This document shows, piece after piece, positions 48,633-60,811 of a stretch of 64,000 nucleotides of DNA. Origin of the DNA: Bartonella birtlesii IBS 325. GTDB taxonomy: Bacteria > Pseudomonadota > Alphaproteobacteria > Rhizobiales > Rhizobiaceae. The notes under the pieces are model-generated. The model did no database searches, had not been told where the DNA came from, and saw nothing but the letters and a program-made list of their open reading frames with translations. Made by a program: the position numbers and the translations under genes. Location of the stretch: NCBI RefSeq assembly GCF_000273375.1, contig NZ_CM001557.1, positions 1,062,367-1,126,366 of the forward strand, written 5' to 3'. Within the stretch, counting starts at the first letter, position 1, and each line of letters begins with the position of its first letter.

Positions 48633-49442
48633 ATGGATATTTGCACTTTTTGGTATAGTGGAAAATTAAGACTGGTTGATAGACTTTGTTTGTCCTCCAT
48701 GGTTAAAACTGGGCAACGTGTTAAACTTTTCAGTTATGACAAAAAAATAGATAATCTCCCTGTTGGTGTTGAATTATATGCAGCCGAATCAATTCTACCA
48801 CGCTCAGCAATTTATCGCCTTGATCCAAATTTTTCTGATGATAAACAAGGCTGTACAATTGTTCAGTTTTCGGATTTTTTTCGTGTTATGTTGATGAAAT
48901 ATCAACAAGGTGTGTGGTTAGATACAGATGTTTATTTGGTTAAACAATTTCATCCAGATGCGAATAAGGTTTGGCTCGCACGAGAAAATGCTGTAAGAGT
49001 AGGAGTTTCTGCACTTTATTTTCCTTCTGATAACCCTATTATAAAGGTGTTCGAAGATTATTGGGCAAGTACAGAAATGGTTCCTCATTGGCTTGGGTTT
49101 AAACGTCGTGTTTGGAAACCATTCTGGTTGAAGAGGAAAAAAATGCCAATTTTACCAGGAAATCTTGGAGTTACAATATTTGGCAATGATGGTATTTCAC
49201 GATTAGCCAAACGATATGGTTTTTTTCATGAAGCAAAGGAAAAAGAAACTTTTTATTATTGGACTGGACGAAAAACTGAACGCATTTTTGATCCAGTTTT
49301 TGGGGTTAAGCTACTTGCAGATCCACGTTTGATAGGGTTTCATATTCACAGAAAGATGATGACTACTCAAAAACCTAAGAAAGGTAGTTTTTATCATTGG
49401 GCAGTGTCTCGCATTGCTGATGCAGATGATTTTTTCAGATAG
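48633..49442 (+). CDS. Glycosyltransferase with DXD motif (GT32/alpha-1,4-glycosyltransferase-like)
   Basis: The 269-residue product resembles sugar-binding DXD-type transferases: DRLCLSSMVKTGQRVKLFSYD, FSDFFRVMLMKYQQGVWLDTDVYLV (with the metal-binding DTD), and a C-terminal half resembling alpha-1,4-galactosyltransferase-type proteins (LPGNLGVTIFGNDG). No signal peptide or membrane segment is seen, so it acts in the cytoplasm, probably on surface glycolipid or LPS core. The acceptor is unknown. It follows trkA by 10 bases, at the place where hfq is usual. Confidence 0.75.
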   Translation: MDICTFWYSGKLRLVDRLCLSSMVKTGQRVKLFSYDKKIDNLPVGVELYAAESILPRSAIYRLDPNFSDDKQGCTIVQFSDFFRVMLMKYQQGVWLDTDVYLVKQFHPDANKVWLARENAVRVGVSALYFPSDNPIIKVFEDYWASTEMVPHWLGFKRRVWKPFWLKRKKMPILPGNLGVTIFGNDGISRLAKRYGFFHEAKEKETFYYWTGRKTERIFDPVFGVKLLADPRLIGFHIHRKMMTTQKPKKGSFYHWAVSRIADADDFFR

Positions 49443-49587
49443 AGTTATTATTGCTATTTTAACCACTGGAATTTTAATCTTGTCTAAAGAGCATTGATTA
49501 TGGCTTGCGTAAGAGAGTATTATTAGCCTATGGAAAAGAGCATTGAATGCATAAAGAGCGATTGTTATATGAACAGAAAGTAAAAAC

Positions 49588-50211
49588 ATGAGAGATCTAA
49601 TGAAAACAGCATTAAGCCTTGTGCCTATGGTTATTGAACAAACCAATCGCGGTGAGCGGGCCTATGATATTTTTTCTCGTCTTTTAAAAGAGCGGATTAT
49701 TTTTATTAATGGTCCGGTTGAAGATGGTATGGCAATGCTTGTTTGTGCACAATTGCTTTTCTTGGAAGCGGAAAATCCTAAAAAAGAGATTAGTCTTTAT
49801 ATTAATTCACCTGGTGGTGTTGTGACATCCGGTATGGCAATTTATGATACTATGCAGTTTATTCGCCCTCCTGTTTCTACGCTTTGCATGGGGCAAGCTG
49901 CATCTATGGGATCATTACTTTTAACAGCTGGAGCAAAAGGTCACCGTTTTACATTACCAAATGCGCGCATTATGGTACATCAGCCGTCTGGAGGTTTTCA
50001 GGGTCAGGCCTCAGATATTGAACGGCATGCGCAAGATATTATAAAAATGAAACAGCGTTTAAATGAAATTTATGTCCAACATACAGGCCAGGATTATGAG
50101 GTTATTGAGAGAACTCTTGATCGTGATCATTTTATGACTGCGGAGGAAGCCAAACAATTTGGCTTAGTTGATGATGTTATACAATACCGTGCAGAAACTG
50201 AGAAAGATTAA
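49588..50211 (+). CDS. clpP: ATP-dependent Clp protease proteolytic subunit
   Basis: ClpP is the barrel-shaped serine protease that works with ClpX. The 207-residue product has the catalytic triad: Ser106 in [11 protein letters not shown], His131 in IMVHQPSGG and Asp180 in LDRDHFM. Length is standard. clpX follows about 185 bases downstream. Confidence 0.97.
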   Translation: MRDLMKTALSLVPMVIEQTNRGERAYDIFSRLLKERIIFINGPVEDGMAMLVCAQLLFLEAENPKKEISLYINSPGGVVTSGMAIYDTMQFIRPPVSTLCMGQAASMGSLLLTAGAKGHRFTLPNARIMVHQPSGGFQGQASDIERHAQDIIKMKQRLNEIYVQHTGQDYEVIERTLDRDHFMTAEEAKQFGLVDDVIQYRAETEKD

Positions 50212-50395
50212 GAGTTTTTATAGAAAAAAGAACTACTTTAAAGAAAGAATTTGTAAAAGTATCGCGAAAATTAAGAGAAAAACATCTGAAGATAGTATGA
50301 TACCTAGGTTTTTTATATGTTTTAATAATTTTCTTTATGAAAAACTTCCTTTGGAAAGACGAAGTATTCATATATCGTGGTGAAAGGAAAGAGAA

Positions 50396-51670
50396 ATGAG
50401 CAAAATCGGCAATAGCGGGAACGAATCAAAAAATACTCTCTATTGCTCGTTCTGCGGCAAAAGTCAGCATGAGGTGCGTAAGCTCATCGCAGGGCCAACG
50501 GTATTCATTTGTGATGAATGTGTAGAGCTTTGCATGGATATTATTCGTGAAGAAAATAAATCTTCTGGGATTAAGGCACGTGATGGTGTTCCTACTCCAC
50601 AGGAAATTATAACAGTTCTTGATGACTACGTTATTGGTCAGCAACATGCAAAGCGTGTTCTTTCTGTTGCTGTACATAATCATTATAAGCGACTTGTGCA
50701 TCAGTCTAAGAGCAATGATATTGAGTTAGCAAAATCGAATATTCTTCTTGTTGGACCAACAGGGTGCGGTAAAACTTATCTCGCACAAACACTGGCACGT
50801 ATTATCGATGTGCCTTTTACCATGGCCGATGCGACCACATTGACTGAAGCAGGCTATGTAGGTGAGGACGTTGAAAATATTATTTTAAAGCTTCTTCAGG
50901 CTGCTGACTATAATGTTGAACGTGCACAGCGTGGTATTGTTTATATCGATGAGGTTGATAAAATTTCTCGTAAAGCTGATAATCCTTCTATTACAAGAGA
51001 TGTTTCGGGAGAAGGGGTTCAACAAGCATTGCTAAAAATTATGGAAGGAACAATTGCTTCTGTTCCTCCTCAAGGTGGGAGAAAACATCCACAACAAGAA
51101 TTTCTTCAAGTTGATACAACAAATATTTTGTTTATTTGTGGGGGAGCTTTTGCTGGTTTAGAGCGTATTATTTCTGGGCGTGGTGAAAAAACTTCTATTG
51201 GTTTTTCTGCTACCGTTAAAGCGCCTGATGAGCGTTGTGTTGGTGAAATTTTTCGTGATTTAGAGCCTGAAGATCTTATAAAGTTTGGTTTGATACCAGA
51301 GTTTATTGGTCGTCTTCCTATTGTAGCAACTTTAGAGGATTTAGATGTTAACGCTCTTGTTCAAATTTTATCACAACCTAAAAATGCATTGGTAAAGCAA
51401 TATCAGCGTCTTTTTGAGATGGAGAATGTTGAGTTAACATTTCATGAAGATGCGTTACGGGTTATTGCTAAGAAGGCAATTGAGCGTAAAACCGGTGCAC
51501 GTGGTTTACGTTCTATTATGGAAAAGATACTTCTTGAGACAATGTTTGAACTACCAGCACTTGAAGGTGTCCAAAAAGTGGTCATTTCAAGTGATGTGGC
51601 AGATGGAAAAGCGTGTCCTCTTTATATTTACTCAGAACGTACAGAAGATAAAGAAAATGTATCGGCATGA
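50396..51670 (+). CDS. clpX: ATP-dependent Clp protease ATPase subunit ClpX
   Basis: ClpX is the AAA+ unfoldase that feeds substrates to ClpP. The 424-residue product has the N-terminal zinc-binding domain with Cys17, Cys20, Cys39 and Cys42, Walker [16 protein letters not shown], Walker [11 protein letters not shown], the ClpP-contact IGF loop (TSIGFSA), and sensor 2 in [25 protein letters not shown] precedes the ATG. Confidence 0.97.
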   Translation: MSKIGNSGNESKNTLYCSFCGKSQHEVRKLIAGPTVFICDECVELCMDIIREENKSSGIKARDGVPTPQEIITVLDDYVIGQQHAKRVLSVAVHNHYKRLVHQSKSNDIELAKSNILLVGPTGCGKTYLAQTLARIIDVPFTMADATTLTEAGYVGEDVENIILKLLQAADYNVERAQRGIVYIDEVDKISRKADNPSITRDVSGEGVQQALLKIMEGTIASVPPQGGRKHPQQEFLQVDTTNILFICGGAFAGLERIISGRGEKTSIGFSATVKAPDERCVGEIFRDLEPEDLIKFGLIPEFIGRLPIVATLEDLDVNALVQILSQPKNALVKQYQRLFEMENVELTFHEDALRVIAKKAIERKTGARGLRSIMEKILLETMFELPALEGVQKVVISSDVADGKACPLYIYSERTEDKENVSA

Positions 51671-51851
51671 CGTTGTATGATATAAGAAGTAATAATGAAC
51701 ACCATTTAAGGATGGATGTTTTTGGATATTATAGTTGTAGTGCTTGATTTATGTGTTTCTAGTTACCACTTCATGTGTTGTGTGAAACTGAAAGTTTTCT
51801 AAAGATAGGCATTTGTAGTGGATAGACTCATAGGCTCCAGAAAGGAGAGTT

Positions 51852-54275
51852 ATGCAATATATTGATGAAAAGACAGATGAAATAAGAGAGGAGGTTTACG
51901 CTGTTTTGCCTCTTCGTGATATTGTTGTCTTCCCACATATGATTGTTCCGCTTTTTGTGGGGCGAGAAAAATCAATTCGCGCTCTTGAAGAAACAATGGC
52001 GGTGGATAAGCAAATACTGTTGGCGACACAAAAGAATGCTTCTGATGATGATCCAAAATCAGAAGATATTTATGATATTGGTACCTTTGCGAATATTCTT
52101 CAACTCTTGAAGCTTCCTGATGGTACGGTAAAAGTTTTGGTTGAAGGCACTGCACGCGCAAAAATTAACCAATTTGCTTTGAGTGAAGATTATCATCAGG
52201 CTTTTGCAACTATTACAGAAGAACCGAAAGAGAATGATGTTGAGATTGAAGCACTTTCAAGATCGGTAATTACTTATTTTGAAAATTACGTAAAACTGAA
52301 TAAAAAAATTTCTCCTGAAGTTGTCAATGCTATTGGCCAAATTGATAATCCTTCTAAGCTTGCTGATACAATCGCTTCTCATTTGATGATTAAGCTTTCA
52401 GAAAAGCAGAAAATATTAGAACTCTTACCTGTACGCGATCGTCTTGAACGTGTTTTGTCTTTCATGGAAGGAGAAATTTCTGTTTTACAGGTTGAAAAGC
52501 GTATTCGCTCGCATGTTAAACGGCAGATGGAAAAAAATCAACGAGAGTATTATCTCAATGAACAGATGAAGGCTATTCAAAAAGAGTTAGGGACGGGTGA
52601 TGATAGCCGTGATGAGCTCTCTGAATTAGATGAACGTATCAAGAAAACAAAGCTTTCCAAAGAGGCACACGAAAAAGCTGGGGCAGAGTTAAGAAAATTA
52701 CGAAATATGTCTCCTATGTCTGCAGAGGCAACAGTTGTACGTAATTACCTTGATTGGTTATTGGCAATGCCTTGGGGCAAAAAATCGAAAATTAAAAACA
52801 ATTTAGATTTTGCTGAAAAAGTTATGAATAATGAGCACTTTGGTCTTGAAAAGGTCAAGGAGCGAATCGTTGAATATTTAGCAGTACAAAGTCGAGCATC
52901 AAAAATAAAAGGCCCTATTATTTGTTTGTTAGGTCCTCCTGGTGTAGGAAAAACATCACTAGCCCGCTCTATTGCAAAAGCAACGGGACGTGAATATGTT
53001 CGTATTTCATTAGGGGGGGTGCGGGATGAAGCAGAAATTCGTGGACATCGTCGAACATATATTGGTTCTATGCCTGGAAAAATTATTCAGTCCATGAAAA
53101 AAGCAAAAAAATCTAATCCACTTTTTTTGCTGGATGAAATTGATAAAATGGGACAAGATTTCCGTGGAGATCCTTCATCAGCTTTATTAGAAGTACTTGA
53201 TCCTGAGCAAAATGCTACATTCATTGACCACTACTTGGAAGTCGAATATGATCTCTCTGATGTCATGTTTATTACTACTGCCAATACACTTAACATTCCA
53301 GGACCGTTAATGGATAGAATGGAAATTATTCGTATTGCTGGCTATACTGAATCTGAGAAAATGGAGATTGTTAGACAGCATCTTTTACCAAAAGCATTAA
53401 AAGACCACTGTTTGTCTAAAAAAGAGTTCAACGTTTCTGATGGTGCTATAAAATCTATTATTCAATTCTATACACGTGAAGCGGGGGTTCGTAGTCTTGA
53501 GCGTGAATTGATGAAGATTGCTCGTAAATCAGTTACAAAAATTCTTAAAACACATCAGAGATCTGTAAAGATTACAGAAGATAATATTCATGATTTCTTA
53601 GGCGTTAAGCGTTACCATTACAACCAGATTGAAGGAGAAAATCAAATTGGTGTTGTGACAGGGCTTGCGTGGACAGAAGTTGGTGGAGAGCTGTTGACCA
53701 TTGAAGGGGTTATGATGTCAGGCAAGGGGAAGATGACTGTCACGGGAAATTTGCGTGATATTATGAAGGAATCAATTTCAGCGGCAGCATCTTATGTACG
53801 CTTTCGTGCTGTTGATTTTGGTATTGAACCCCCGCTTTTTGATAAACGTGATATCCATGTTCATGTTCCAGAGGGTGCTACACCAAAAGATGGACCATCA
53901 GCTGGAATTGCAATGGTGACAGCAATTGTTTCAGTGCTAACAGGGATAGCGGTACATAAAGATATTGCAATGACCGGAGAAATCACTTTACGTGGACGTG
54001 TTTTACCGATTGGTGGTTTGAAAGAAAAACTACTAGCTGCTCTTCGAGGAGGTATAAAAAAAGTACTTATTCCTGAAGAAAATGCAAAAGATTTGGTTGA
54101 TATTCCTGATGATGTTAAAAATAATATGGAGATTATTCCAGTAAATCATGTGAGTGAAGTTCTGAAATATGCTCTGGTTCGTTTTCCCGAACCCATTGAA
54201 TGGATAGAACCTTCCAAAGAGCCTGTACCTATGAGGTCAGAAAGCGATAATGAAGGAATACAAATTGCGCACTGA
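51852..54275 (+). CDS. lon: Lon ATP-dependent protease
   Basis: Lon degrades misfolded and regulatory proteins. The 807-residue product has the N-terminal substrate domain (about 15-210: [22 protein letters not shown]), a coiled-coil middle part, the AAA+ module with Walker [17 protein letters not shown] and Walker [12 protein letters not shown], and the Ser-Lys protease domain ([14 protein letters not shown]; then [22 protein letters not shown]). AGAAAGGAGAG precedes the ATG. hupB follows. Confidence 0.97.
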   Translation: MQYIDEKTDEIREEVYAVLPLRDIVVFPHMIVPLFVGREKSIRALEETMAVDKQILLATQKNASDDDPKSEDIYDIGTFANILQLLKLPDGTVKVLVEGTARAKINQFALSEDYHQAFATITEEPKENDVEIEALSRSVITYFENYVKLNKKISPEVVNAIGQIDNPSKLADTIASHLMIKLSEKQKILELLPVRDRLERVLSFMEGEISVLQVEKRIRSHVKRQMEKNQREYYLNEQMKAIQKELGTGDDSRDELSELDERIKKTKLSKEAHEKAGAELRKLRNMSPMSAEATVVRNYLDWLLAMPWGKKSKIKNNLDFAEKVMNNEHFGLEKVKERIVEYLAVQSRASKIKGPIICLLGPPGVGKTSLARSIAKATGREYVRISLGGVRDEAEIRGHRRTYIGSMPGKIIQSMKKAKKSNPLFLLDEIDKMGQDFRGDPSSALLEVLDPEQNATFIDHYLEVEYDLSDVMFITTANTLNIPGPLMDRMEIIRIAGYTESEKMEIVRQHLLPKALKDHCLSKKEFNVSDGAIKSIIQFYTREAGVRSLERELMKIARKSVTKILKTHQRSVKITEDNIHDFLGVKRYHYNQIEGENQIGVVTGLAWTEVGGELLTIEGVMMSGKGKMTVTGNLRDIMKESISAAASYVRFRAVDFGIEPPLFDKRDIHVHVPEGATPKDGPSAGIAMVTAIVSVLTGIAVHKDIAMTGEITLRGRVLPIGGLKEKLLAALRGGIKKVLIPEENAKDLVDIPDDVKNNMEIIPVNHVSEVLKYALVRFPEPIEWIEPSKEPVPMRSESDNEGIQIAH

Positions 54276-54505
54276 TTCATTAATTTCGTTTGCAATGGCA
54301 TTTTCCCAGCGATAAGGGGCGTATTCATAGTATTTTTTTATTTATTTTGAAAAAAAAGTGAAAAATTCCGTGAATAACTGTGATTATTGCTAAAAAACAA
54401 TGTTCTGAATAAAAATAAGGCTTCTGTTTGTTGTACTTTTCAATAAACTAACCAATAACACGGTTAAGTTGTATTATCCGGTAATATAGGGAAAGGAAAT
54501 ATTCT

Positions 54506-54784
54506 ATGAATAAAAGTGAATTAATTAGCTCCGTTGCTGAAAAGGCAGGTGTTTCGAAAGCGCAAGCTGGCTCTGTTGTTGATGCTTTTATTGCTTCTGT
54601 AACGGAGGCTTTAGCTTCAGGAGGGGATGTTCGTCTTCCAGGTTTTGGTTCTTTTGAAGTTTCTCACCGTGCTGCTACAAAGGGGCGTAATCCTTCAACA
54701 GGTGCTGAAATAAATATTCCAGCACGTTCTGTGCCAAAATTTTCTGCAGGGAAAACTCTAAAAGAAGCTGTTAATAAAAAATAA
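54506..54784 (+). CDS. hupB: HU-type DNA-binding protein
   Basis: This is a 92-residue histone-like HU protein. It starts [21 protein letters not shown], has the beta-arm family signature [21 protein letters not shown], and ends [15 protein letters not shown]. The clpP-clpX-lon-hupB order is conserved in this group. GGAAAGGAAA precedes the ATG. A terminator hairpin lies about 90 bases downstream. Confidence 0.95.
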   Translation: MNKSELISSVAEKAGVSKAQAGSVVDAFIASVTEALASGGDVRLPGFGSFEVSHRAATKGRNPSTGAEINIPARSVPKFSAGKTLKEAVNKK

Positions 54785-55349
54785 TTTGAACAATACTAAA
54801 AAAAACTAATATATTTATAAGTGCTTTTTTAAAAGTTGTTTTATAACTGTGCTTTTTATATGGATAGTTACAGCGCGCACTCTTCTTCAAAGAGTACCGG
54901 CGCTTTTTAGGGTGAATTCGGAATTTTTGTAGAGTTTGTAAATAAATATATTTATTTGAATATTTTCAATAAAATATATCGCTGTAGAGATTCATGTGAA
55001 TTACAAAGCCTATTTTAGTTTTGTTGTGCCGGTGTGTTATACATAGTTTTTTTACATAACAAAATTAATCAGAAAGCTATTATTGTGGGGAATCGGATCT
55101 ATATTTGATTTCCCTTAATTACTATTGTATATTTTATAGTGTTACGCATTTTAACTGATCGAAATATATTTAGTTTTTTTACGGTGGGGAAAATTTTTAT
55201 TCATCGTGAGAACTTTTTGAAATTCATTACGCTGCTTTGCAGATATTCAGCATCATAATAAAAAGGCTGGAAGGTGATTTTTGCACAAGGGATGGGGATA
55301 TTGTTTTTTTTGCATATGTTAGAGGTAAATATATTTTCATAAAAAGAGA
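54785..55349. other. Intergenic region hupB/trmFO
   Basis: These 565 bases separate convergent genes. They contain a strong hairpin (54872-54909, listed separately). The rest, from about 54920, is AT-rich without any gene I can support; a short minus-strand frame reaching into trmFO looks like a shadow. The tRNA-Val that often follows hupB in rhizobia is not present. Confidence 0.45.
54872..54909 (+). terminator. Terminator hairpin after hupB
   Basis: AGCGC (54872-54876) pairs with GCGCT (54900-54904), and inside it ACTCTT (54879-54884) pairs with AAGAGT (54890-54895) around a short loop. TTTTT follows. It lies about 90 bases after the hupB stop. Confidence 0.7.
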
Positions 55350-56747
55350 CTATATAGTTTTTTCTGCTAACCATTGAGTACAATCATTTAGAGCTCTAGA
55401 GGTTAGCGCTCGTTTTTTTGCTAATTTCTTTTCTTTGCTTGGCAAGCGTATTCCTAAATACTCCCTAGAAGCAATAGGGGGAAAAAGTCCTAAATTTATA
55501 TTCATTGGTTGAAAAGATTGTTTTTCAGTTTCATGTGTTACAATGTGCCCATTGGTAATATGATTCAAAAGAGCTCCAAACGCTGTGGTTAATGGCGGTA
55601 AAGAAGGAACGTTATGATGATATTCAGCAGCGGCAAAACGCCCAGCGAGAAGCCCTATTGCTGATGATTCTACATAACCTTCACATCCAGTAATTTGTCC
55701 CGCAAAACGCAACTGTGGTCTTTGTTTCAAGCGAAGGGTTTGATCAAGAATGATGGGTGAGTTAAGATAGGTATTACGATGAAGCCCACCAAGACGTGCA
55801 AACTCTGCTTTCTCAAGACCAGGGATCGTTCTAAAAATACGAATTTGCTCACCATATTTTAGTTTTGTTTGAAAGCCGACCATATTATAAAGGGTTCCGA
55901 GCTTATTATCTTGGCGTAATTGTACAACGGCATAAGGTTTTACTGTGGGATTATGAGCATTAGTTAATCCGATAGGCTTCATGGGGCCATGTCTGAGAGT
56001 TTCAAAGCCACGTTCAGCCATAATTTCAATTGGTAGGCATCCATCAAAATAAGGGGTTTTTTCAAAATCACGGAATTCAGTTTTTTCCGCATTTTTTAAT
56101 TTTTGAACGAATGTTTCATACTGTTCTTTATCAAGGGGGCAATTAAGATAATCCTTTCCTGTTCCCTCAGGTCCGATTTTATCATAGCGAGACTGATACC
56201 AACAAATATCCAAATTGATACTATCAGTATAAACAATAGGCGCGATAGCATCAAAAAAAGAAAGAGATTCTGCCCCAGTTATTGCTTGTATCGTTTGAGA
56301 AAGATCTGGTGAAGTGAGAGGGCCAGTTGCAATAATAATATGATGCCACTCTTCTGGAAGCTCTCGAATCTCTTCACGTTTTATTGTTATAAGCGGGTGA
56401 TTTTCTAGCGCTATCGTAATGGTTTTTGCAAATTCATCGCGGTCAACGGCAAGAGCGCTTCCTGCTGGTATCTTGTTGGCATCAGCGGCCTTCATAATTA
56501 GCGAGTTTGCCAGTCGCATTTCGCTGTGTAAAAGTCCTACAGCATTTGTTGATGAATCATCGGAACGGAATGAATTTGAACAGACCAATTCTGCAAGTTT
56601 ATCGGTTTTATGGGCATCAGATTTTTTTTGAGGCCGCATTTCATGTAAAATAACGGGGATTCCTGATTGAGCAATTTGCCAACTTGCTTCACTGCCTGCA
56701 AGACCACCACCGATGATATGGATTGGAGCATTGGATATATTTAACAT
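55350..56747 (-). CDS. trmFO: Methylenetetrahydrofolate-tRNA-(uracil-5-)-methyltransferase
   Basis: TrmFO makes ribothymidine 54 in tRNA with methylenetetrahydrofolate and FAD. The 465-residue product has the FAD motif [50 protein letters not shown] (about 37-66), GHNPT-like [19 protein letters not shown], and [20 protein letters not shown] near the end. The length is standard. The tRNA-Leu gene lies divergently about 165 bases upstream. Confidence 0.95.
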   Translation of the reverse strand: MLNISNAPIHIIGGGLAGSEASWQIAQSGIPVILHEMRPQKKSDAHKTDKLAELVCSNSFRSDDSSTNAVGLLHSEMRLANSLIMKAADANKIPAGSALAVDRDEFAKTITIALENHPLITIKREEIRELPEEWHHIIIATGPLTSPDLSQTIQAITGAESLSFFDAIAPIVYTDSINLDICWYQSRYDKIGPEGTGKDYLNCPLDKEQYETFVQKLKNAEKTEFRDFEKTPYFDGCLPIEIMAERGFETLRHGPMKPIGLTNAHNPTVKPYAVVQLRQDNKLGTLYNMVGFQTKLKYGEQIRIFRTIPGLEKAEFARLGGLHRNTYLNSPIILDQTLRLKQRPQLRFAGQITGCEGYVESSAIGLLAGRFAAAEYHHNVPSLPPLTTAFGALLNHITNGHIVTHETEKQSFQPMNINLGLFPPIASREYLGIRLPSKEKKLAKKRALTSRALNDCTQWLAEKTI

Positions 56748-56913
56748 AACCTGTTTTTAGCGAAAATTACCCTGTGTGAAAAGAGTAGATTTTATTTTTG
56801 CAATTTATAAAGAATGATATGTGTTTAGATTTTTAAATATATTTGTTTGCTTTTTTTCTCTAATTAATGGTATAGAGACGCCGCTTATATAAGGTTACTG
56901 ACTTATAAGTTTA

Positions 56914-56996
56914 GCGGATGTGGCGAAATTGGTAGACGCACCAGATTTAGGTTCTGGCGGGATACCGTGGGGGTTCGAGTCCCTCCATCCGCACCA
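56914..56996 (+). tRNA. tRNA-Leu (anticodon TAG)
   Basis: The acceptor arms GCGGATG and CATCCGC pair. The D-arm region contains TTGGTAGACGC. The anticodon arm CCAGA-TTTAGGT-TCTGG has anticodon TAG. A short variable arm follows (class II), then the T-loop GGGTTCGAGTCCC. CCA is encoded. It reads codon CTA. Confidence 0.95.
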
Positions 56997-57124
56997 AAGG
57001 GATTACTCGAGCGCTATTTTATGTGCTCAGGTTCTGCTTTATGGTGATTTAACACTCAAGTGTTAGAATGTAGTTATTATCAGAGTAGGGTTATCCCTCT
57101 CCTTAAGGAAAATGAAGGTTGTTT

Positions 57125-58549
57125 ATGCAGGTTACCGAGACGCTTAATAAAGGACTGAAGCGCGAAATTAAGATCGTGGTTCCGGCGAGAGATTTAGAAA
57201 AAAAATTGAATGAACGGTTAGATGATACCAAAGGTAAGATCAAGCTTAATGGTTTTCGTCCTGGTAAGGTACCTGCTGGATATTTACGAAAAATGTACGG
57301 CAAGTCTTTTATGGCGGAAATTCTCAATGAAATTATCAGTGATGCACCCCATTCCATTTTAGCTGACCGTAATGAACGTTCAGCGATGCAGCCGCAAATT
57401 GATATAAATGAAAATGAACAAACCTTGGATGGCAAAGCCGATTTTATTTTTAGTTTAAAGTATGAAGTCTTGCCAAAATTTGAAATTAAAGACTTTGAAC
57501 ATATTGAAATTACTCGTGAAATTGCAACTATTCCTGAACAAGAGATTGATGATCAAGTAAAGCGCGTTCTTGCTTCCACGCGTAGTTATTCACTAAAAGA
57601 GGGCCTTTCTGAAGAAGGGGATCGTATTACAATAGATTATCTTGGTAAAGTTGGAGGAGAGCCATTTGAGGGTGGGACAGAGAATGATGCGCAACTGATT
57701 CTCGGATCAAAGCAATTTATTCCTGGTTTTGAGGAGCAATTGGTTGGCGTGAAAGCAGGTGACACGAAAACAATTTCTGTTAAATTTCCTGATAATTATA
57801 ATGCAGTGCATTTGGCCGGTCAGGATGCAGAATTTGACATCACTGTTAAGGCTATCTCTAAACCGGATGAACTAAAGATTGATGATGAAGCAGCACAGAA
57901 AGTTGGTTTAGAATCTCTAGATCGCTTACGTGAAGTTATTCGTGGGCAGATTGAAAATCAATATGGCTCAATGACACGTCAAAAAATTAAGCGTCAAATT
58001 CTTGATGCTTTAGATGCTGATTACGATTTTGAGATTCCTGAAGGGCTTTTAGAAATTGAATTTAACAATATATGGGCTCAGGTTAATGACGATTTAAAAA
58101 AGGCTGGTCGCAGTTTTGAAGATGAAGGCGTCACAGAAGAGCAGGCACAGGAGGAATATCGTGTGCTTGCACAGCGTCGTGTTCGTCTTGGTTTGGTGCT
58201 TTCTGAAATTGGAATGAAGGTTGGTGTTAAAGTAAGTGAGGATGAGCTAAAAGCAGCAGTTTTTGATCAAGTGCGTCAATATCCTGGACAAGAAAAAGAA
58301 ATTATGGACTTTTTCCGTAAGACTCCAGAAGCTGTTGCAAATCTACGTGCTCCAATTTTTGAAGAGAAAGTCATTGATCATTTATTGGAAAAGATAAAAA
58401 TCATAGATAAAGAAGTTACGGTTGAAGAGCTGATGAAGGAATATGACGAAACAGATTTAACAGAAAAAAAACCAGAAAAGGAAAAATCTGCTGTAAAAAA
58501 ATCCGTAGAAAAAGTTCCATCTAAGAAAAAGGCACCTAAAAAAGGTTAA
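57125..58549 (+). CDS. tig: Trigger factor
   Basis: Trigger factor is the ribosome-bound chaperone that meets nascent chains at the exit tunnel. The 474-residue product has the N-terminal ribosome-binding domain with the signature GFRPGKVP (near 40-50), the FKBP-type isomerase domain (about 150-245: [20 protein letters not shown]), and the helical C-terminal domain. A Lys/Glu-rich tail follows. I use the ATG at 57125 (MQVTETL), with AAGG a few bases upstream, over a TTG two codons earlier. Confidence 0.95.
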   Translation: MQVTETLNKGLKREIKIVVPARDLEKKLNERLDDTKGKIKLNGFRPGKVPAGYLRKMYGKSFMAEILNEIISDAPHSILADRNERSAMQPQIDINENEQTLDGKADFIFSLKYEVLPKFEIKDFEHIEITREIATIPEQEIDDQVKRVLASTRSYSLKEGLSEEGDRITIDYLGKVGGEPFEGGTENDAQLILGSKQFIPGFEEQLVGVKAGDTKTISVKFPDNYNAVHLAGQDAEFDITVKAISKPDELKIDDEAAQKVGLESLDRLREVIRGQIENQYGSMTRQKIKRQILDALDADYDFEIPEGLLEIEFNNIWAQVNDDLKKAGRSFEDEGVTEEQAQEEYRVLAQRRVRLGLVLSEIGMKVGVKVSEDELKAAVFDQVRQYPGQEKEIMDFFRKTPEAVANLRAPIFEEKVIDHLLEKIKIIDKEVTVEELMKEYDETDLTEKKPEKEKSAVKKSVEKVPSKKKAPKKG

Positions 58550-58679
58550 TATTTACCCTAAAAGGACAAGCCCAATGAAGTTGTGGCTTTTTATGAGATT
58601 TCTGTTCTAGGCTTGCGCTGAGAGTGATTTTAGATTAGCCATATTAGTGTATTCGAAAAATATTAATAGTGGATTGGTA

Positions 58680-60179
58680 ATGAACATCATTGATACCCGC
58701 ACTCCTGATTCTAAACGTTTTATTTCTGGAACTACAGGTGATTGGGAAGTCATCATCGGTATGGAGGTTCATGCGCAAATCATATCGAATTCAAAACTTT
58801 TTTCAGGTGCATCAACAAAATTTGGTGCTGAGCCAAACAGTCACGTATCGCTTATTGATGCAGCGATGCCTGGTATGTTGCCTGTTCTTAATCAGGAATG
58901 TGTTTGTCAAGCAGTTAGAACGGGTTTGGGATTAAAGGCGCATATTAATCTGAGATCTGTTTTTGATCGTAAGAATTATTTTTATCCAGATTTACCACAA
59001 GGATATCAAATTTCTCAATTTCATTATCCAATTGTAGGAGAGGGAAGAGTTATCATATCTGTTGGTCCAGATTCAAAAGGCCAGTTTGAGGATATCGAAG
59101 TTGGAATTGAGAGGTTGCATCTTGAGCAGGATGCAGGGAAATCATTGCATGATCAGCATCCAACAATGTCTTTTGTAGACCTTAATCGTTCTGGTGTTGC
59201 GCTTATGGAAATTGTTTCTAAGCCAGATATGCGTTCATCAGATGAAGCTAAAGCCTATATGACAAAATTGCGTACAATTGTTCGTTATTTAGGAACCTGT
59301 GATGGCAATATGGATGAAGGTTCTATGCGTGCGGATGTTAACGTATCAGTTCGTCGCCCTGGTGAGGGTTTTGGAACGCGCTGTGAAATCAAAAATGTTA
59401 ATTCTATTCGTTTTATTGGCCAAGCGATTGAATATGAAGCGCGTCGTCAAATTGCGATTTTAGAAGATGGTGGTGTTATAGATCAGGAAACTCGTCTTTT
59501 TGATGCTTCTAAAGGTGAAACGCGGTCTATGCGCTCAAAGGAAGAAGCGCATGACTATCGTTATTTTCCTGATCCTGATCTTTTACCATTGGAATTTGAT
59601 CAAGAATTTATTGATTCTTTAGCGGCTGAATTGCCTGAATTGCCTGATGATATAAAGATACGTTTTATCAAGGAGATGGGATTGACGGCATATGATGCTT
59701 CTATTCTTGTGACAGAAAGAGCTATTGCTGATTATTTTGAAAAAGTAGCGCATGGACGTGATGCAAAAACAGTTGCAAATTGGGTGATTAATGATCTTTT
59801 GGGTGCTTTAAATAGAGACAACCGTGTGATTGAAGAGACACCAGTATCACCAGATCAATTGGGAAGCATCATTGATTTGATCAAGGAAGGAACTATTTCT
59901 GGAAAAATTGCTAAAGATCTCTTTGAAATTATTTGGAATGAAGGTGGGGATCCGCGTCAGATTGTAGAAGAACGTAATATGAAGCAGGTGACAGACACAA
60001 GGGCTATAGAGAGAGCTGTAGATGAAATTATTGCCAACAATTCTGATAAAGTTGCACAAGCTAAACAAAAACCTGCTTTAGCTGGTTGGTTTGTTGGACA
60101 GGTTATGAAAACAACATCTGGAAAGGCAAATCCTCAAACTGTTAATGAGTTGGTTAAGATGAAACTCGGCATAGATTAA
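58680..60179 (+). CDS. gatB: Aspartyl/glutamyl-tRNA amidotransferase subunit B
   Basis: GatB, with GatA and GatC, amidates misacylated Glu-tRNA-Gln and Asp-tRNA-Asn. The 499-residue product has the catalytic cradle signature [11 protein letters not shown] and the family block [27 protein letters not shown] and [19 protein letters not shown], and a C-terminal YqeY-like tRNA-binding domain with [13 protein letters not shown]. The ATG at 58680 gives the usual [15 protein letters not shown] start; an upstream in-frame start adds 11 atypical residues. Confidence 0.96.
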   Translation: MNIIDTRTPDSKRFISGTTGDWEVIIGMEVHAQIISNSKLFSGASTKFGAEPNSHVSLIDAAMPGMLPVLNQECVCQAVRTGLGLKAHINLRSVFDRKNYFYPDLPQGYQISQFHYPIVGEGRVIISVGPDSKGQFEDIEVGIERLHLEQDAGKSLHDQHPTMSFVDLNRSGVALMEIVSKPDMRSSDEAKAYMTKLRTIVRYLGTCDGNMDEGSMRADVNVSVRRPGEGFGTRCEIKNVNSIRFIGQAIEYEARRQIAILEDGGVIDQETRLFDASKGETRSMRSKEEAHDYRYFPDPDLLPLEFDQEFIDSLAAELPELPDDIKIRFIKEMGLTAYDASILVTERAIADYFEKVAHGRDAKTVANWVINDLLGALNRDNRVIEETPVSPDQLGSIIDLIKEGTISGKIAKDLFEIIWNEGGDPRQIVEERNMKQVTDTRAIERAVDEIIANNSDKVAQAKQKPALAGWFVGQVMKTTSGKANPQTVNELVKMKLGID

Positions 60180-60330
60180 GTTTTATGGGGTAGAAAAAAC
60201 CAACAAATGTGATATTTTTATAGCTATTGGATATGCATTTACCTATCAAGTGAAACTGTCAATGATTCTACCAGTTAATTTTGTTTTCAGCAATTGATTT
60301 TATGAGCATATTAAATGAATGGAATAGCAG

Positions 60331-60729
60331 ATGGCTCGTTTTTTTAAGCAAATCTTTACATGGTGGAATGGCAATACTATAAACACACGCTTTTTCACAT
60401 GGCGTAAAGGCAAGCGGATAGGGGAAGATCAGTTTGGAAATATTTATTATGAAGGGGGAACTCATAAAGATGGTTATCCGCGCCGTTGGGTCATTTATAA
60501 AGATTATTCTGAAGCCTCTACTATTCCACCAGGTTGGCATGGTTGGATTCATCATCGCTGTGATATCCCTCCAACGCAGGAGGATTATCGCCCATATGAG
60601 TGGGAAAAACCCCATGTTGCTAATATGACAGGAACAAGTGAAGCTTATCGTCCAAAAGGAGCTATTCCTTATAGTGGTAAACCTTCTTGTGTGCATGAAG
60701 ATTATGATGCATGGTCGCCTAAAAAATAG
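60331..60729 (+). CDS. NADH:ubiquinone oxidoreductase NDUFA12-like subunit
   Basis: A 132-residue homologue of the mitochondrial complex I accessory subunit NDUFA12 (B17.2), which occurs in alphaproteobacteria. Visible: GEDQFGNIYYEG, RRWVIYKDYSEASTIPPGWHGWIHH, PTQEDYRPYEWEKPHVANMTGT and the late YRPKGAIPYSGKP. There is no signal peptide or membrane segment, so it is a peripheral matrix-side subunit. Position between gatB and the DUF2155 gene is the typical one. Confidence 0.93.
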   Translation: MARFFKQIFTWWNGNTINTRFFTWRKGKRIGEDQFGNIYYEGGTHKDGYPRRWVIYKDYSEASTIPPGWHGWIHHRCDIPPTQEDYRPYEWEKPHVANMTGTSEAYRPKGAIPYSGKPSCVHEDYDAWSPKK

Positions 60730-60811
60730 TTTCTTAGTGTATGTGTATTTTTTTTCCTTAATTCGTACTGTTTTGTAAATAGAATTTTTTAAATGTGATT
60801 GATTTGATGTG

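Noticed and set aside
55201..55383. 60-codon minus-strand frame at the 3' end of trmFO
   Set aside because: Overlaps the trmFO end out of frame and has no ribosome site.
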